The position numbers and the translations under genes were made by a program. The notes under the pieces are model-generated. The model saw only the letters and a list, made by a program, of their open reading frames with translations, was not told the origin of the DNA and ran no database searches. A DNA stretch of 64,000 nt. Origin: Lepturacanthus savala (Eukaryota; Chordata; Actinopteri; Scombriformes; Trichiuridae). Shown piece after piece: positions 20,461 through 31,440 of the stretch; within the stretch, counting starts at the first letter, position 1, and every line of letters begins with the position of its first letter. The DNA is taken from positions 36,131,602 through 36,195,601 of the forward strand of contig CM060464.1 of NCBI GenBank assembly GCA_030544235.1, given 5' to 3'.

Positions 20461-20771
20461 CATACAGCGTTCCGGTAAGGATCCAAGGGGGTGTACATCA
20501 GGCGATGGTGGATTCGGGCTGCACGCAGTCCCTAATCCACCAAAACCTGGTTCGCCCCGGGGCTTTGGTGGAGGCAGCATGGGTGGATATAAGGTGTGTG
20601 CATGGGGACGTTCACAGATATCCCGTGGTGCCAGTGGAAATTAAGTATAGGGGCAAAATGCATAGAGTTAAGGCCGCGGTTAGCTCCCGCCTGGCGCACC
20701 CCCTGATTTTGGGTACCGATTGGCCTGGGTTTCATAGCTTGGTGGGGCAATGCGTGGGGGTGCGCTCATGA
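20461..20771 (+). pseudogene. Gypsy-1 aspartic protease
   Basis: In frame with the capsid and knuckle. It reads YSVPVRIQGGVHQAMVDSGCTQSL with the DSG active site near 20508-20516, and ends with LILGTDWPGF, the usual retropepsin ILG-type block. A TGA at 20769-20771 closes the frame. The same frame stays open after it, so the stop may be a CGA-to-TGA change in a longer polyprotein. Confidence 0.85.
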
Positions 20772-22235
20772 CCGACAGGGACATGTGGTATGTGCGCCGC
20801 TCTCAGTGGTGATGAGAGGTTGTCCGACGCTACAGACGGGGAGGGGGAACCAGCGGGGCCTTCACAGGAGGCCCCACTGGCTCCCGTAATACACTCCACG
20901 GAAGATTTTCCACTCGAGCAGTCTCGTGATGATACTCTACGCTTTGCCTTTGACCAAGTGATAAAAATTGATGGTCATACGGTGCGCCCTGGGGCGGCGC
21001 AGACATATCCACACTTTTCAGTGATTAGGGACAGATTATACCGAGTGAGTCGTGACACTCAGACAGGAGGAGAGATCACAATTGTTGGTGCCGAAAAGCC
21101 GCCGGGAAATAGTTTTCCAGGCGGCTCACTTTAACCCAATGGCTGGTCACATGGGATACGAGAAAACACTAGACCGGATAATGGCCCGATTCTATTGGCC
21201 TGGCATTCGGGGAGATGTACACCGCTGGTGTGCCTCTTGCCCAGAATGCCAGTTGGTAAACCAACCGGCCATCCCCAGAGCGCCTTTGCGGCCATTACCG
21301 CTTATTGAGGTCCCATTTGAGCGCATTGGTATGGACCTCATCGGGCCATTTCACCGGAGTGCACGGGGATATCGCTTGGTGTTAGTTCTAGTGGACTATG
21401 CAACGCGATATCCCGAAGCGGTGCCCCTGCGCAACATCTCTGCAAAGAGTGTGGCACAGGCACTGTTTCAGGTCATCTCCCGAGTTGGGATTCCGAAAGA
21501 AATCCTAACTGACCAGGGCACCTCATTTATGTCACGCACACTGAGGGAACTGTATGGATTACTGGGCATCAAGTCTATTCGGACCAGCGTGTACCACCCA
21601 CAGACCGATGGCCTCGTGGAGCGGCTGAATAAGACTCTGAAGTCCATGATTCGTAAGTTCATACACGAGGATGAGCGTAATTGGGATAGGTGGCTAGACC
21701 CTCTGTTGTTTGCGGTGCGGGAGGTACCCCAGGCCTCCACGGGATTTTCTCCCTTTGAGCTGCTGTTTGGTAGAAAACCACGAGGGGTGCTGGACCTAGT
21801 TAAAGAAAACTGGGAGGAAGGTCCGAGCCCCAGCAAAAACGAGATTCAGTACGTCCTGGACCTTAGAGCAAAACTCCATTCACTTGGGCAGTTGTCACGG
21901 GAAAATTTGCTCAGGGCCCAGGAGCGTCAGCAGCACCTGTACAACAGAGGGGCTAGATTGAGACAATTTTCACCGGGAGATAAAGTGCTTGTATTACTCC
22001 CTTCTTCCAGCTCCAAATTACTCGCGAAGTGGCAAGGGCCCTTTGTGGTCACACGGCGAGTGGGCGATGTTGACTATGAGGTTGTGCGTTCCGACAGGGG
22101 AGGAGTAACACAAATCTACCACCTCAACCTCCTAAAAGCATGGAGGGAGGCGGAGTCTGCTTCTCTGGTGACCACGATCAAGGAGCGAGATGAGTTGGGG
22201 CCTGAGGTGCCAAACTCCACCAATCCAACCTCGCT
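20772..22235 (+). pseudogene. Gypsy-1 integrase, located upstream of RT
   Basis: The linker 20790-21090 is in the gag-protease frame. After a one-base shift near 21090 the integrase frame runs from about 21085 and continues unbroken into RT. It has the HHCC finger (AAHFNPMAGHMG, then CASCPEC), the catalytic core with GMDLIGPF, ILTDQGTSF and the Glu in HPQTDGLVERLNKTL, and a C-terminal part with FSPGDKVLVLLP and AKWQGPFVVTRR. All three DDE acidic residues are present. Its position before RT is the key oddity of this element. Confidence 0.92.
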
Positions 22236-22887
22236 CCTTTGTGAAAACCATCTCACTCGGTCCCAGAGAGCAGACGTTGCCCTGTTGCAACAGCGGTTTG
22301 CTGATGTGTTCTCCCCCCTCCCGGGACGCACAAACCTCATAGAGCACCATATAGAAACACGCCCAGGCGTGACTGTTCGTTCACGGCCTTATCGGCTGCC
22401 TGAACACAAAAGAAAAATAGTTCAGGCAGAATTGGCAGCAATGCTGGAGATGGGAGTAATAGAAGAGTCCAACAGTGCCTGGTGTAGCCCCATTGTTCTT
22501 GTCGTCAAGAAGGATGGGTCTATACGGTCCTGCGTGGACTACCGCAGGGTGAATGACGCGTCACGTTTCGATGCCTACCCAATGCCCCGGGTCGACGAGC
22601 TCCTGGATCGGCTTGGTACTGCTCGCTTTTTTACGACACTGGATTTGACGAAGGGCTACTGGCAGATTCCCTTGTCTACAGAGTCCAGAGAGAAAACGGC
22701 CTTCTCCACTCCGTACGGGTTGTACCAATTCGTTACGCTTCCCTTCGGGCTGTTCGGTGCCCCGGCCACGTTCCAACGGCTCATGGACCGAGTGCTGCGG
22801 CCACACGCTGCATATGCTGCCGCAGTTGGACGGAGGGAGGTACGGTATCTGGGGTACCACTTGGGCGGCGGGCAGGTGCGGCTTTAG
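22236..22887 (+). pseudogene. Gypsy-1 reverse transcriptase lacking the YxDD block
   Basis: The frame follows the integrase directly. It has RPYRLPEHKR, MLEMGVIEESNSAWCSPIV, VKKDGSIRSCVDYRRVN, FFTTLDLTKGYWQIPL and LPFGLFGAPATFQRLMDRVL. After VLRPHAAYAAA it jumps to VGRREVRYLGYHLGGG, so about 40-60 residues with the catalytic YxDD and the following alpha-beta part are gone. The joint is near 22822. A TAG at 22885-22887 then ends the frame. Without YxDD it cannot polymerise. Confidence 0.9.
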
Positions 22888-23519
22888 GTGGACAAGACCG
22901 CAGCAATCGCAGCCTGCCCAAGGCCCAAGACAAAAAAAGAGGTGAGGCAGTTTTTAGGGCTGGCAGGTTACTACCGGCGGTTCACTTCGCGGACCTGACC
23001 AGCCCACTAACTGACCTGACCGGAAAGGGTGCCTCAGATCCGGTCCAGTGGACGGAACAGTGCCAGCTGGCGTTTGAGAGGGTTAAACAGGCCCTCTGTG
23101 GGGAGCCACTTCTCCCCACACCTAACTTCTCTCTCCCCTTTATCTTGCAGACCGATGCCTCGGGCAGGGGGTTGGGGGCCGTCTTGTCCCAGGAGGTGCA
23201 GGGGGTCGACTGCCCAGTGCTATACATCAGCCGGAAGCTGTCGGAGAGGGAGACACGTTATAGCACGGTGGAGAAGGAGTGTCTGGCTATCCGGTGGGCG
23301 GTCGATGCCCTGCGGTACTACCTCCTGGGACGCCCGTTCACCCTCTGTTCGGACCACGCCCCGCTCCAGTGGCTCCACCGCATGAAGGACACCAACGCCC
23401 GGATCACCCGTTGGTATTTGGCCCTACAGCCATTTAAATTTAAGGTCCATAGGCCGGGGGTGCAGATGGCTGTGGCTGACTTCCTCTCCCGCTCACAGGG
23501 CGGGGGGGGAGTTGGTTAG
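22888..23519 (+). pseudogene. Gypsy-1 RT thumb/connection and RNase H
   Basis: The sequence continues past the TAG with VDKTAAIAACPRPKTKKEV and RQFLGLAGYYRRF, then a small deletion shifts the frame at about 22985. RNase H follows: ILQTDASGRGLGAVLSQEV (first catalytic Asp), STVEKECLAIRWAVDAL (Glu) and SDHAPLQWLH (Asp), ending with QMAVADFLSRS at 23519. A GGGCGGTGGGGGTA polypurine tract (23544-23557) then leads into the 3' LTR. Confidence 0.88.
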
Positions 23520-23557
23520 GCCGGATGGCTCCCGGCCTACATCGGGCGGTGGGGGTA

Positions 23558-23870
23558 TGTGGAGGGGGGCGTGGGCTGCGCTCAGCTGCAAGGGAGAGAC
23601 GTGTGGGAGTGGCTCACGGGAACAGCGTCAGGTGAGACAATTCCACAGCTGTTGAGGATCTGCTAATGAAAACCCATTTATACACCCACAGTGACAGCCG
23701 GGGGGAGAGAGAGAAGGAGTAAACGGCGGCGACGCAGCAGAGAAAGACGACCCAACGAAACCTTAGAAACAGAGACTGAATGCACAATAAACGCGCTTTG
23801 AGCGAGCAGCAACCCGTCTTGTGTCCTGCCTGTCTGTGCTGGGAGAACCCCGTAGCACTAGCGTGCTACA
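23558..23870 (+). repeat. Gypsy-1 3' LTR
   Basis: 313 bp, same termini as the 5' LTR. Differences by eye are GCTCAGCTG for GCTCGGCTG and CAGCCGGGGGGAG for CAGCTGGGGGGGG. Confidence 0.92.
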
Positions 23871-23875
23871 GAGAC

Positions 23876-24923
23876 ATTAATATCTCTGGACTCTTCAAAC
23901 TCAGTTGATCAATGTTTCAGTGTGATTGTGAGGTTCATATTCAATAAACGCATAAACAGTCTAAAACTTGACAATCTTTTTGGTCGTTGTGTTTAAATAA
24001 AAACTGAATACTGGAAAACAAAAGTGCAGAAAATGTCCCCAAAAACAGCCAGTTCAGGAGATTTTAGACATCCATGTTCATGTTCTCTGCTGATGACCTG
24101 CTCCTGGCTGCTTATTGCTGCTTCATCCATACTCTGCTCAGCCCTCATTCTGCTGTTTTTATTCCATCAGCCAAACTCTGCTCTAAAACCACAGCGGCTG
24201 AGGTCAGTCCAGCTCCTGGACCCTGACCCTGCTGATCCAGCATTTATATGGTTCCTCCTCAGACTGTCACTGAAATTGCACTTTGTCTCTGAGTTCTTTG
24301 GTCTCCGGGGAAAATTCTTTGTATCTTTTGCAGCTTACATGAGTTCAGATGTTGTGTTTGGGGTCCTGTTGGTCCAGGCTGCTGCTCTCTGAGCCTTTTA
24401 ATTGCTCCTCAGGGACAGATAAAGTGTTTTGAGTTGAAGTGGAGTCAGTGGAGACCTCAACATAAACCGTTCTCCCTGCTCCCTGCTCAGGGAATGTTGG
24501 TCAAGGAAACTTCCCCGAGATAAAAATTCTCCATGTGGAACAAACACCAAGCCTGAACCTCCAGAGAGGAACAAAGACTTATGGGAATACTTTTTCTCTT
24601 TGTCTAATCTTCCAGTGAATTGATGAGCTTTGTTCAGTTTCCTGACATGGTTTAGTTTTCTTTGAACGTAGCACTGTTTGCTCTGAATGTGACTAAAACT
24701 TCACAGACTGGAAGTGAAACATTCACTTTCTTCACAACAATTTGTTGAGTTTTCTGCCCCGTAGTGGACAAAAATAGGAGAATATCTGCCAATCAGATTG
24801 CACAGAGCTCAGTGAACTTTACCCCGGCTCGGATGAAAAAAGGTTTTACATTGATCTGTCACTGACACTTGGCTTGATCATAATTAACATGTTTCATATT
24901 TCACACAGTTTCTGGTGGAAAGA

Positions 24924-24924
<1 letters not shown>
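23876..24924. other. continuation of the MITE/relic, then no recognisable gene
   Basis: 23876 to about 24020 resumes the sequence interrupted by Gypsy-1. The 123-codon open frame at 24024-24392 has no motif, and its composition (Leu/Ser/Phe) fits chance. Nothing else is supported. Confidence 0.4.
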
Positions 24925-24958
<34 letters not shown>

Positions 24959-24990
24959 CGTGTGTGAGTGCGTGTGTGTGTGTGTGTGTT
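24925..24990. repeat. (GT)n microsatellite
   Basis: GT dinucleotides with CGTGCG interruptions in the second half. Confidence 0.95.
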
Positions 24991-25114
24991 AAAGCTCAGA
25001 GATCAATGCTGCATTTGATCCACATGTATCTGAGTGAAGTGAGCTTCCAGAGACCTTCCAGAGCTACCAGCCCAGGGGGAGGCTCAAAATAACGGGCAAC
25101 ACCTCGCTCTTCTA

Positions 25115-25150
25115 CACGCACACACGCACACACACACACACACACACACA
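25115..25150. repeat. (CA)n microsatellite
   Basis: CA dinucleotide tract with GCA interruptions at its start. Confidence 0.95.
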
Positions 25151-25151
25151 T

Positions 25152-27078
25152 GCAGTGTTTCATCTACTGCTGTTTCATCTGTCTCTCTAACATGCTGCAG
25201 CTGCAGCAGCATCACGTCCATCATGTTCAGCAAGAACAAAGACTCCAAGCTCAGACTGAAAAGCATCTACAGCTGATTCTCATTCATTCTGAAGGCTGAA
25301 GCTTTTTAAGTTAAGTTCCATGCAGTTTTAGCTTTTTTCTCACACTCAGGTCGGACTGATGGTGGCGCTGCAGGACAGGTTCAGAGGTCACCACAGTTCC
25401 AGGCTGCAGACGGTGCTGGGTTGCGTCATGGAGGTATTATAGAACTAGATAGTGTCACACAGCTGTGACATCACACTAGGAATAGAGATTTTTCCAGAGC
25501 TTTTTGGCCATTTGAAAGGTTTTTGATGAAAAACCATGACTTAAAAATGTGGAATAAAAAGATTAGTAATTACCAGGGTTATAGCTGGGGTTGTCCTATC
25601 AACAGTTTCACAGGCTTCTCTTTTACTATTGACATCTATAGTAAAAATGCTTTAAGGGTTGCATGAGATTTTTGCAGTACCACGAGTGACCACTGGGAAA
25701 AATCAGCTGCTGCTGAGAGGCGGAGCCTTATCCAGGTCTATAATACATCCATGGGTTGCATTTACAGTCTCAGGGGCTATCTACACCAACACAGAAATTT
25801 TAAACAAAAAAGTAAAACATCACATTTTCTTGTAACATTGTTTGACAGGAAGTTGTATCCATGGAGACTTGTGGAGACTTGTGATTGGCTCAAATGTCCT
25901 TCCTATTAGGAGTGCTATCGCCACCTACTGCTTTGACACGTGCATGGCATTGTTTGGGGGGAATTTCACGGTGCTATCACACTGGTGGTGTAGGCAGGTC
26001 ATAAAAGTTTGGTTTCAAAAATACCCATGTTTGTGTGGACTAGGCCTTAGCTAGAAATCACGAATAAACTGTATAGAACCTTTCTGACACCTAAAGGATC
26101 TAAACACTACAAGTGTTCATTCACCCATTCACACTTACACACTGATTGTGTGTAACTGACTGTTATTTATTTAAATGTTTATTTAACAGGGATAATACAG
26201 ACATCACTTTTATAAACAAAGGTAATTGTGATGGATAGAAGACATCAGCTTCAACTAATTTGCAATGTTAGAATTCAAGAAAATAAAATACTGAAAACAG
26301 TAAAAAAATATAATAAATAAAATGGTTAAATACTATGAATGAAGGTAGATTGAAGTACAGGTTAAAACATTAAATAAATTTGACATTATCATTGACAGGG
26401 GTGCAGATAGGATTTTGGAACTGAAGGGGACCAAATAGGCACACATGTGCATGCACACACGCACATACACGTATATGTGTATTGAAGCTCCAATATACAT
26501 TCCAATTATGAGTTTTCCAACTAAATGAGCAGTGGCAGTCAATATTATTATATAACATTATACATAAAAAATAAAACATTATAGATATTCACCTATGGCC
26601 TAGAATGCTGGCATTTTACATTTACCTGAAGCCCAAATGCCTCTATATTATTTTCAGACTAGCTACTTCAAACAAGTATTGTGACTAGGAAAGGCAACAG
26701 GTATTGGATATTTATATATTTTGGTTCTTGAAAGAAAAAAAAACGCTGTGATTTTTTTTGTTTCCGCCTCTGTCTCAATAGATAAATCACCACTTACTCT
26801 TTGATTAATTCAACGCCATTTAGTCATTTGAATCAGTTTTGAAATAGTCACAGGCAAAAGAACCAGCTCCTCGTAGGACCACACATGGGTCGAGATGATG
26901 CATTACTGGATGTCAGAACTTGGAGTTCTGAACAATATAACATCAGAACTGAGCACTTCCCAGCTTAAAAACTGGGATATCATTGAATACAGAATAAAAG
27001 AGAAAGGATATTAATGGACTGAAAGGAAAACCCCAATGTTTGTGCTTGTATAGATGCTAGATTTCAGTGCTTCTCTGA
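25152..27078. other. no defended gene; weak exon-like island at 25350-25433
   Basis: 25350-25433 is 84 bp, open in frame (28 codons), preceded by a pyrimidine tract with CACACTCAG and followed by GTATTA. It reads VALQDRFRGHH in the middle. I do not recognise it and the donor is poor. The remainder holds short teleost repeat-like AT-rich DNA and an imperfect CA/TG stretch at 26440-26480. Confidence 0.3.
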
Positions 27079-27400
27079 CTTCAAACTTCCAGTAGTTAGC
27101 CAGTAGAAGGAACAATTCTGACATACTACAGCAGCCATCTTGGCAGTCCTTTGAACCTAAATGTTCAAACTACAACACCACCGGGAAAAGTTCCTGTGAT
27201 GTAGAGTCACAATTTTGGCAGAACTTACATACTTGGTTCAACTCTACAATAACGAATATCACACCTTTTTATATGAGTCAAACCCTAATATACAAGAAGG
27301 TCATCAATAAATAAATATCTGATGTGATCAATATTATCATGATTATGGGAAAATATCAGAACAGAGTTGTACATCAAAAAAGCAAGGATTTTGTTTTTTT
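27079..27400 (+). repeat. repeat family B (hAT-like MITE), partial copy
   Basis: It matches 52865-53090: AGCCAGTAGAAGGAACAATT, TACTACAGCAGCCATCTT, CATACTTGGTT and GAGTCAAACCCTAATAT followed by CAAGAAGGTCATCA. The complete family member at 52704-54464 has hAT-like terminal repeats. The termini of this copy were not found. Confidence 0.6.
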
Positions 27401-27413
27401 TGGAAATATATCC

Positions 27414-28334
27414 CGGGTGACACGGTGGGGCAGGGGTTAGCGCTAGGGGTGTGACGAGACACTCAGCTCATGAGACGAGACGAGACCTGAGATTGGCTTC
27501 ACGAGATCGAGACGAGATTTTAAGAAAACTAAATTACAAATTATATGAATGCCTGGACAACAGACTTTATTTAACTGAGTTGCACATGGATTTTATAACT
27601 CTGTAAGCGTTAACTTTTAATGAACTTCTTCCTTTTAATGAACTTCTTCCTCTACAAATTGAAACTAAAATAAAATGTTATAAAAGTTAAAATATATAGA
27701 AAAAAAATTATACATTTGTCCTTTTTTCAAGTGCAAACAATACTGTATGTGCAAAACAAAAAGTTCTTCTCTGTCAGTAGGCACAGTTGTTGATTTGAGT
27801 ACTGCGCTATGGTAGTGCTATAAATGCTGTACGGCATCGTTTGTATACAGTGTCTGCATATTGTTCGTGTCTTATCAGTCACTCTCTTAACATTTATCAT
27901 TTCTGCAGGGAACACAAAATTCTGCCAAACAAACGGTTCAAAAGCGGCGGGGGCGTCGCCAATAGTAATACCCGTGTTTTCCGTCATTCTGGCTGCTTGC
28001 TGGATAAATCTCGTGAGACAGAATTTTGACGCGACAAGCAATCTCGTCAAATCACATCTCGCGAGATCTCGTCACACCCCTAGTTAGTGCTGTTTCCTCA
28101 CAACAAGACGGTCGCAGATTCCAGATCTCCTTGGTCCTGGGTCTGAGACCTTTCTTTGTGGAGTTTCATGTTCTCTCTAGTCTACTCTACTCACTCTAAA
28201 TTGCCCATAGGTGTGTGTGTGCCCCATGATAGGCTGTAGACCATCTGGGGTGTAATGTGCTGGGATTGGCCCCAGCAGACCCCTGCAATCCTAATGAGGA
28301 ATAAGTGGGTATAGTCGATGAATGAATGAATGAA
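27414..28334 (+). repeat. tRNA-derived SINE-like repeat, copy 1, split by a MITE
   Basis: 27414-27443 (GGGTGACACGGTGGGGCAGG and following) joins 28083-28334 (GTGCTGTTTCCTCACAACAAG, TGTGGAGTTTCATGTTCTCTC, ATTGCCCATAGGTGTG, GGGATTGGCCCCAGCAGACC, GAATGAATGAATGAAA). The head resembles a tRNA A-box region. Two more copies are at 30889-31209 and 60090-60416 (minus). No pol III activity is implied. Confidence 0.7.
27444..28082 (+). mobile_element. hAT-type MITE nested in the SINE
   Basis: Terminal repeats TAGGGGTGTGACGAGA and its complement TCTCGTCACACCCCTA bound 639 bp of noncoding DNA. The flanks GTTAGCGC (27436-27443) and GTTAGTGC (28083-28090) form an 8-bp target-site duplication with one change, the hAT length. 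Removing the element leaves a continuous SINE. The interior has no transposase. Confidence 0.85.
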
Positions 28335-29554
28335 ATACATCCCATTGAGAGATGGGCTACTTTGTAAACACAGTTTGGCACCTCAGTGACACATTAAACA
28401 TCTATGAGCGGCAACATCCAGCCAACCCTCCTGCTGCTGAGAGAAGAGGAAGTGAAGAGGAAATGTCCCCATTTACATCTCTGCAGAAACTTCCAAAACA
28501 CACTTTGAAAACCTTTTATGCAAATATGTTCAGAAGTGATATTTAGTTGTGAAAGAACTTGAATGGACCAATTGACATCAGCAACTTCCAAGTGGTTAAA
28601 AATAGACTGTTGTAGACTTGTCGTCAAGACCAGAGAGTATGAAGACCAAGAAAGACCACATCAGGAACAAGACTAGTTGAGCTCAAGACTGAGACCAAAA
28701 AAAAAAACAAAACATATTTCCCTATTTCACATAAGTTGCAGCTGCTTAGGATACATATTAGATTGTATATATGTACTACAGGAACAACAATACAGAGACA
28801 GTACATGTCTGTGTCTGAACTCACTACAAATGTTTTTATCAATTGACTGAGATCTAACATGTGCAGTAACTGCATGGCCGCTATTCTATTTCTACACTAT
28901 TAGAGGATTGACTCCTGAATGCTGTTAAAGTAGAACTATCTCAGATAAACCAGTAATAGCAATAAAGAAAACTGAGATATGCAATAAATAGGTTGAGGGG
29001 AGTATGTACACAAAATTAGGGGTGGGCCATATGGTCTAAAATTTATATTGAGGTATAATTTGAACCATAGATGGTATATATCACAGTATACCTTGGTATT
29101 TAAATTACAGAAAAACAGTTTCTTAATGGCTACCATAGCTGATGGTAAAACATTTAAGCAATAAAGTAATTACAGAGTAATGTATTTCACTAAATTAAAA
29201 CAAAAACATTTAGAAACTTCAATCGTTTCCCATTTCAATGACGTGCACTTGAATGCACCATGAAGTCACAACACTGTAATAATGATGTAAATGGACAACG
29301 AGTGTTGAAGTACAGATAGCATGACCACAGTGACTCCTCACAGCTGATAAAATCACAGCAAAACCAAACAAATACCAGAGGGGCCTGCTGCTCTACTTTG
29401 ACAGAAAAAAGAAAAATGTCCGCTGTGAATCTGTGGTGAGTTCTCACTCCCGTAGAGTGTGAAGGCACAAGAAAACTTAACTCTCCACTCTCCACCATAG
29501 TCTAGACTGTTATTATTTTACTAATATTATGGATGTTTCATGATTTAATACAGA
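28335..29554. other. no gene; possible MITE end near 29018
   Basis: AT-rich sequence. GGGGTGGGCCATATGG at about 29019 resembles the start of a common teleost hAT MITE, but no partner terminus is visible. Open frames here are short and motif-free. Confidence 0.35.
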
Positions 29555-29673
29555 AAACACACACACACACACAGACACATGCACAAAGCAGCATGAATTC
29601 CTGTTGGACTGTACCAGATATAGAAGACACAGAGTATAAAACACAGATCCAAGAAGAAGCTTTGCGCCTACAG

Positions 29674-29736
<63 letters not shown>

Positions 29737-29768
29737 CAGAGCAACAAGACTTCCAGCTGAAACCCTGC

Positions 29769-29803
<35 letters not shown>

Positions 29804-29815
29804 AACACACACACA
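29555..29815. repeat. cluster of (CA)n microsatellites
   Basis: CA tracts at 29557-29575, 29675-29733 and 29771-29815 with unique spacers. They give rise to the long Cys/Val and His/Thr frames seen on the two strands. Confidence 0.9.
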
Positions 29816-30592
29816 CCCACGCACCCATTTGCACACACCGTGCAACATGTTCTCCTGTTGGCTCCTGAATATTCAGATGCTGCATCAAACACACACTCAT
29901 AAGTGGACAAAAGTGCACACGCTCCCACGTGCACGCTCATCTCACAGTCTCCCAGCGCTGCTCACAGCTTGTCACCGTCCCACGATACGGACAGGTCCAG
30001 ATGGCGCTGTCACGGTTGTCACCGAACCACGTTTCCCAGAATACACCTGTGACAGCTGGAACATGTGCAGCCAGTCAGAGCAGGCGCTACAGAGACTAAT
30101 TATCACCAGCGGTCTGGCCCACGCCTCACCGTCACCTTACAAGGTTGCCGAGACCGGGCGAAAAATCAACGGCGTCGTTTGTGTGTGCCAGCTCAGGGAG
30201 AAAGTGAGAGCCCTGTAACCATGGAGACAGGCAAGCATGGCGCGGCTAACTCTGTCTCATAAGTGTAGCTCAAGGTCAACCAACTGTTGTTACATCACAG
30301 TTTGTGCACTTCAAAACTATTTAAAATACCAGAAGATTTATTGCAGGAGGTTTTTGCTGCAACTAAAGTGTTCACACCTTTTTCTTCTCTACCTCTCTGA
30401 GGTAAATATTGTTCAGGCAGACGAGTTCAGAGGGGCAATAAAGTGTTTGATTCTGTCTTGTTTCATAATACTGATTCCATAGAAAACATGTGATACATGA
30501 TAAAACATGTTTTGAATGTATGCATTAATAAAACTGGTCTAAATAATACATATATTTAAGAAATAATTTGAAATGAAAAATTTGAAAACATA
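29816..30592. other. no recognisable gene
   Basis: 29930-30220 is more GC-rich than its surroundings and has an open plus frame of about 129 codons without motifs. It could be a conserved element or chance. The rest is AT-rich. Confidence 0.35.
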
Positions 30593-30797
30593 GTCCCAGG
30601 ATAGTTTCATGCTATGTAAGTCAAGGGGACTCCATTAGGTTGAATTCACTGGGAATTGTCCATATATGCATTGTTGCCATATGCCAAAACAGAGATATTA
30701 ATAGATATAAATAGATTTTATACCAAAGCTTTTTAAAAAACAAAGATAGTATTTAATTAATTAATGTCATATGACAACACTATACAATACAGGGTTA
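30593..30797 (-). mobile_element. piggyBac-like MITE, copy 1 (partial)
   Basis: It ends with CAATACAGGGTTAA (30784-30797), the complement of TTAACCCTGTATTG at 32124. Shared words with 32121-32450 in inverted orientation include CATAGCATGAAACTATCCT and the TTGCCATATG palindrome. TTAA at the end suggests piggyBac-type insertion. Confidence 0.5.
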
Positions 30798-30888
30798 ACC
30801 ACAATCAGGTCAGTGGAGCAGAATTTAGCATTATAATTGCAATCATTAGTCGATTAATTGATTAGTTTCCAACTATTACATTCATCCC

Positions 30889-31209
30889 AGGGTGAAATGG
30901 TGGAGCAGTGAGTGGCGCTGTTGCCTCACAACAAGAAGGTCGCAAGTTCAGGTTCTTTCTGTGTGGAGTTTCATGTTCTCTCTGTGTCTGGTGGGTTTTT
31001 CCAGGTTCTCCAGCTTCCTCCTATAGTCCAAACACATGCTGAGGTTAATTGGAGACTCTATATAGGTAAGTGGGAATGAATAGTGTGTGTGCTCGATGAC
31101 ACGCTGCTACCTGTCAGGGTGGATCACTGCCCTTACCTGCAGGATGCTGGGATTGGTTCCAGCAGACCATGTGGAATAAGCGGGAATAGAAGATGACAGA
31201 ATGAAATGT
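30889..31209 (+). repeat. tRNA-derived SINE-like repeat, copy 2
   Basis: AGGGTGAAATGGTGGAGCAG, then TTGCCTCACAACAAGAAGG, TGTGGAGTTTCATGTTCTCTC, GTGGGTTTTTCCAGGTTCTCC and GGGATTGGTTCCAGCAGACC. Same order as the copies at 27414 and 60416. Confidence 0.75.
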
Positions 31210-31440
31210 CCAAATTCTCTGGTTCCAGCTTCTCTTCTCTGATTATTTTCTGGTTTCTTTAGTCTCTATAATAGTAAACTGATGATCTTTAGGTTGTGGA
31301 CTGTTGGTCTGGACAAAAAAGATATTTAGGTTGAATCTTTAGCTTTGGGAAACACTGACATTTTACACCATTTTATGAACCAAACAACTAATCCATTATT
31401 TGTTTCAATAATCAATGAATTAATCCACTGTTAGAATAGT
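31210..31440 (+). repeat. repeat family C, copy 1
   Basis: It matches 35925-36105: TCTGATTATTTTCTGGTTTC, ATAGTAAACTGATGATCTTT, GGTTGAATCTT and CACCATTTTATGAACCAAAC, ending in repeated ATTAATC words. It resembles widespread noncoding teleost MITEs with ATTAATCGATT-like ends. Confidence 0.6.

Larger units (their letters stand above)
19094..23870 (+). mobile_element. Ty3/Gypsy element, Gmr1-like, integrase before RT
   Basis: 4,777 bp with LTRs at 19094-19405 and 23558-23870 that differ at only two or three positions by eye. The 5-bp duplication GAGAC flanks it exactly (19089-19093 and 23871-23875). Domain order is gag (with CCHC knuckle), protease, integrase, RT, RNase H. That order is Copia-like but the domains are Gypsy-type, the hallmark of the Gmr1 lineage known from cod and other deuterostomes. 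Frameshifts, stops and an RT deletion make it non-autonomous. Confidence 0.92.

Noticed and set aside
20769..20771. TGA between protease and integrase as a programmed stop
   Set aside because: It lies inside a frame that stays open on both sides but the copy has several other random lesions, so decay is more likely.
24024..24392. 123-codon open frame as a membrane protein gene
   Set aside because: Leu/Phe/Ser composition without a motif, no splice context and no neighbouring exons. Expected by chance at this length in 64 kb.
27414..28334. tRNA gene at the SINE head
   Set aside because: Only the A-box-like part resembles a tRNA; no cloverleaf can be drawn and it belongs to a dispersed repeat.
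29513..29940. Cys/Val-rich frames
   Set aside because: They are translations of CA/GT microsatellites in several frames and both strands.
29816..30220. Host coding exon in the GC-richer block
   Set aside because: The open frame has no motif and begins in a CA repeat; no splice signals of quality.
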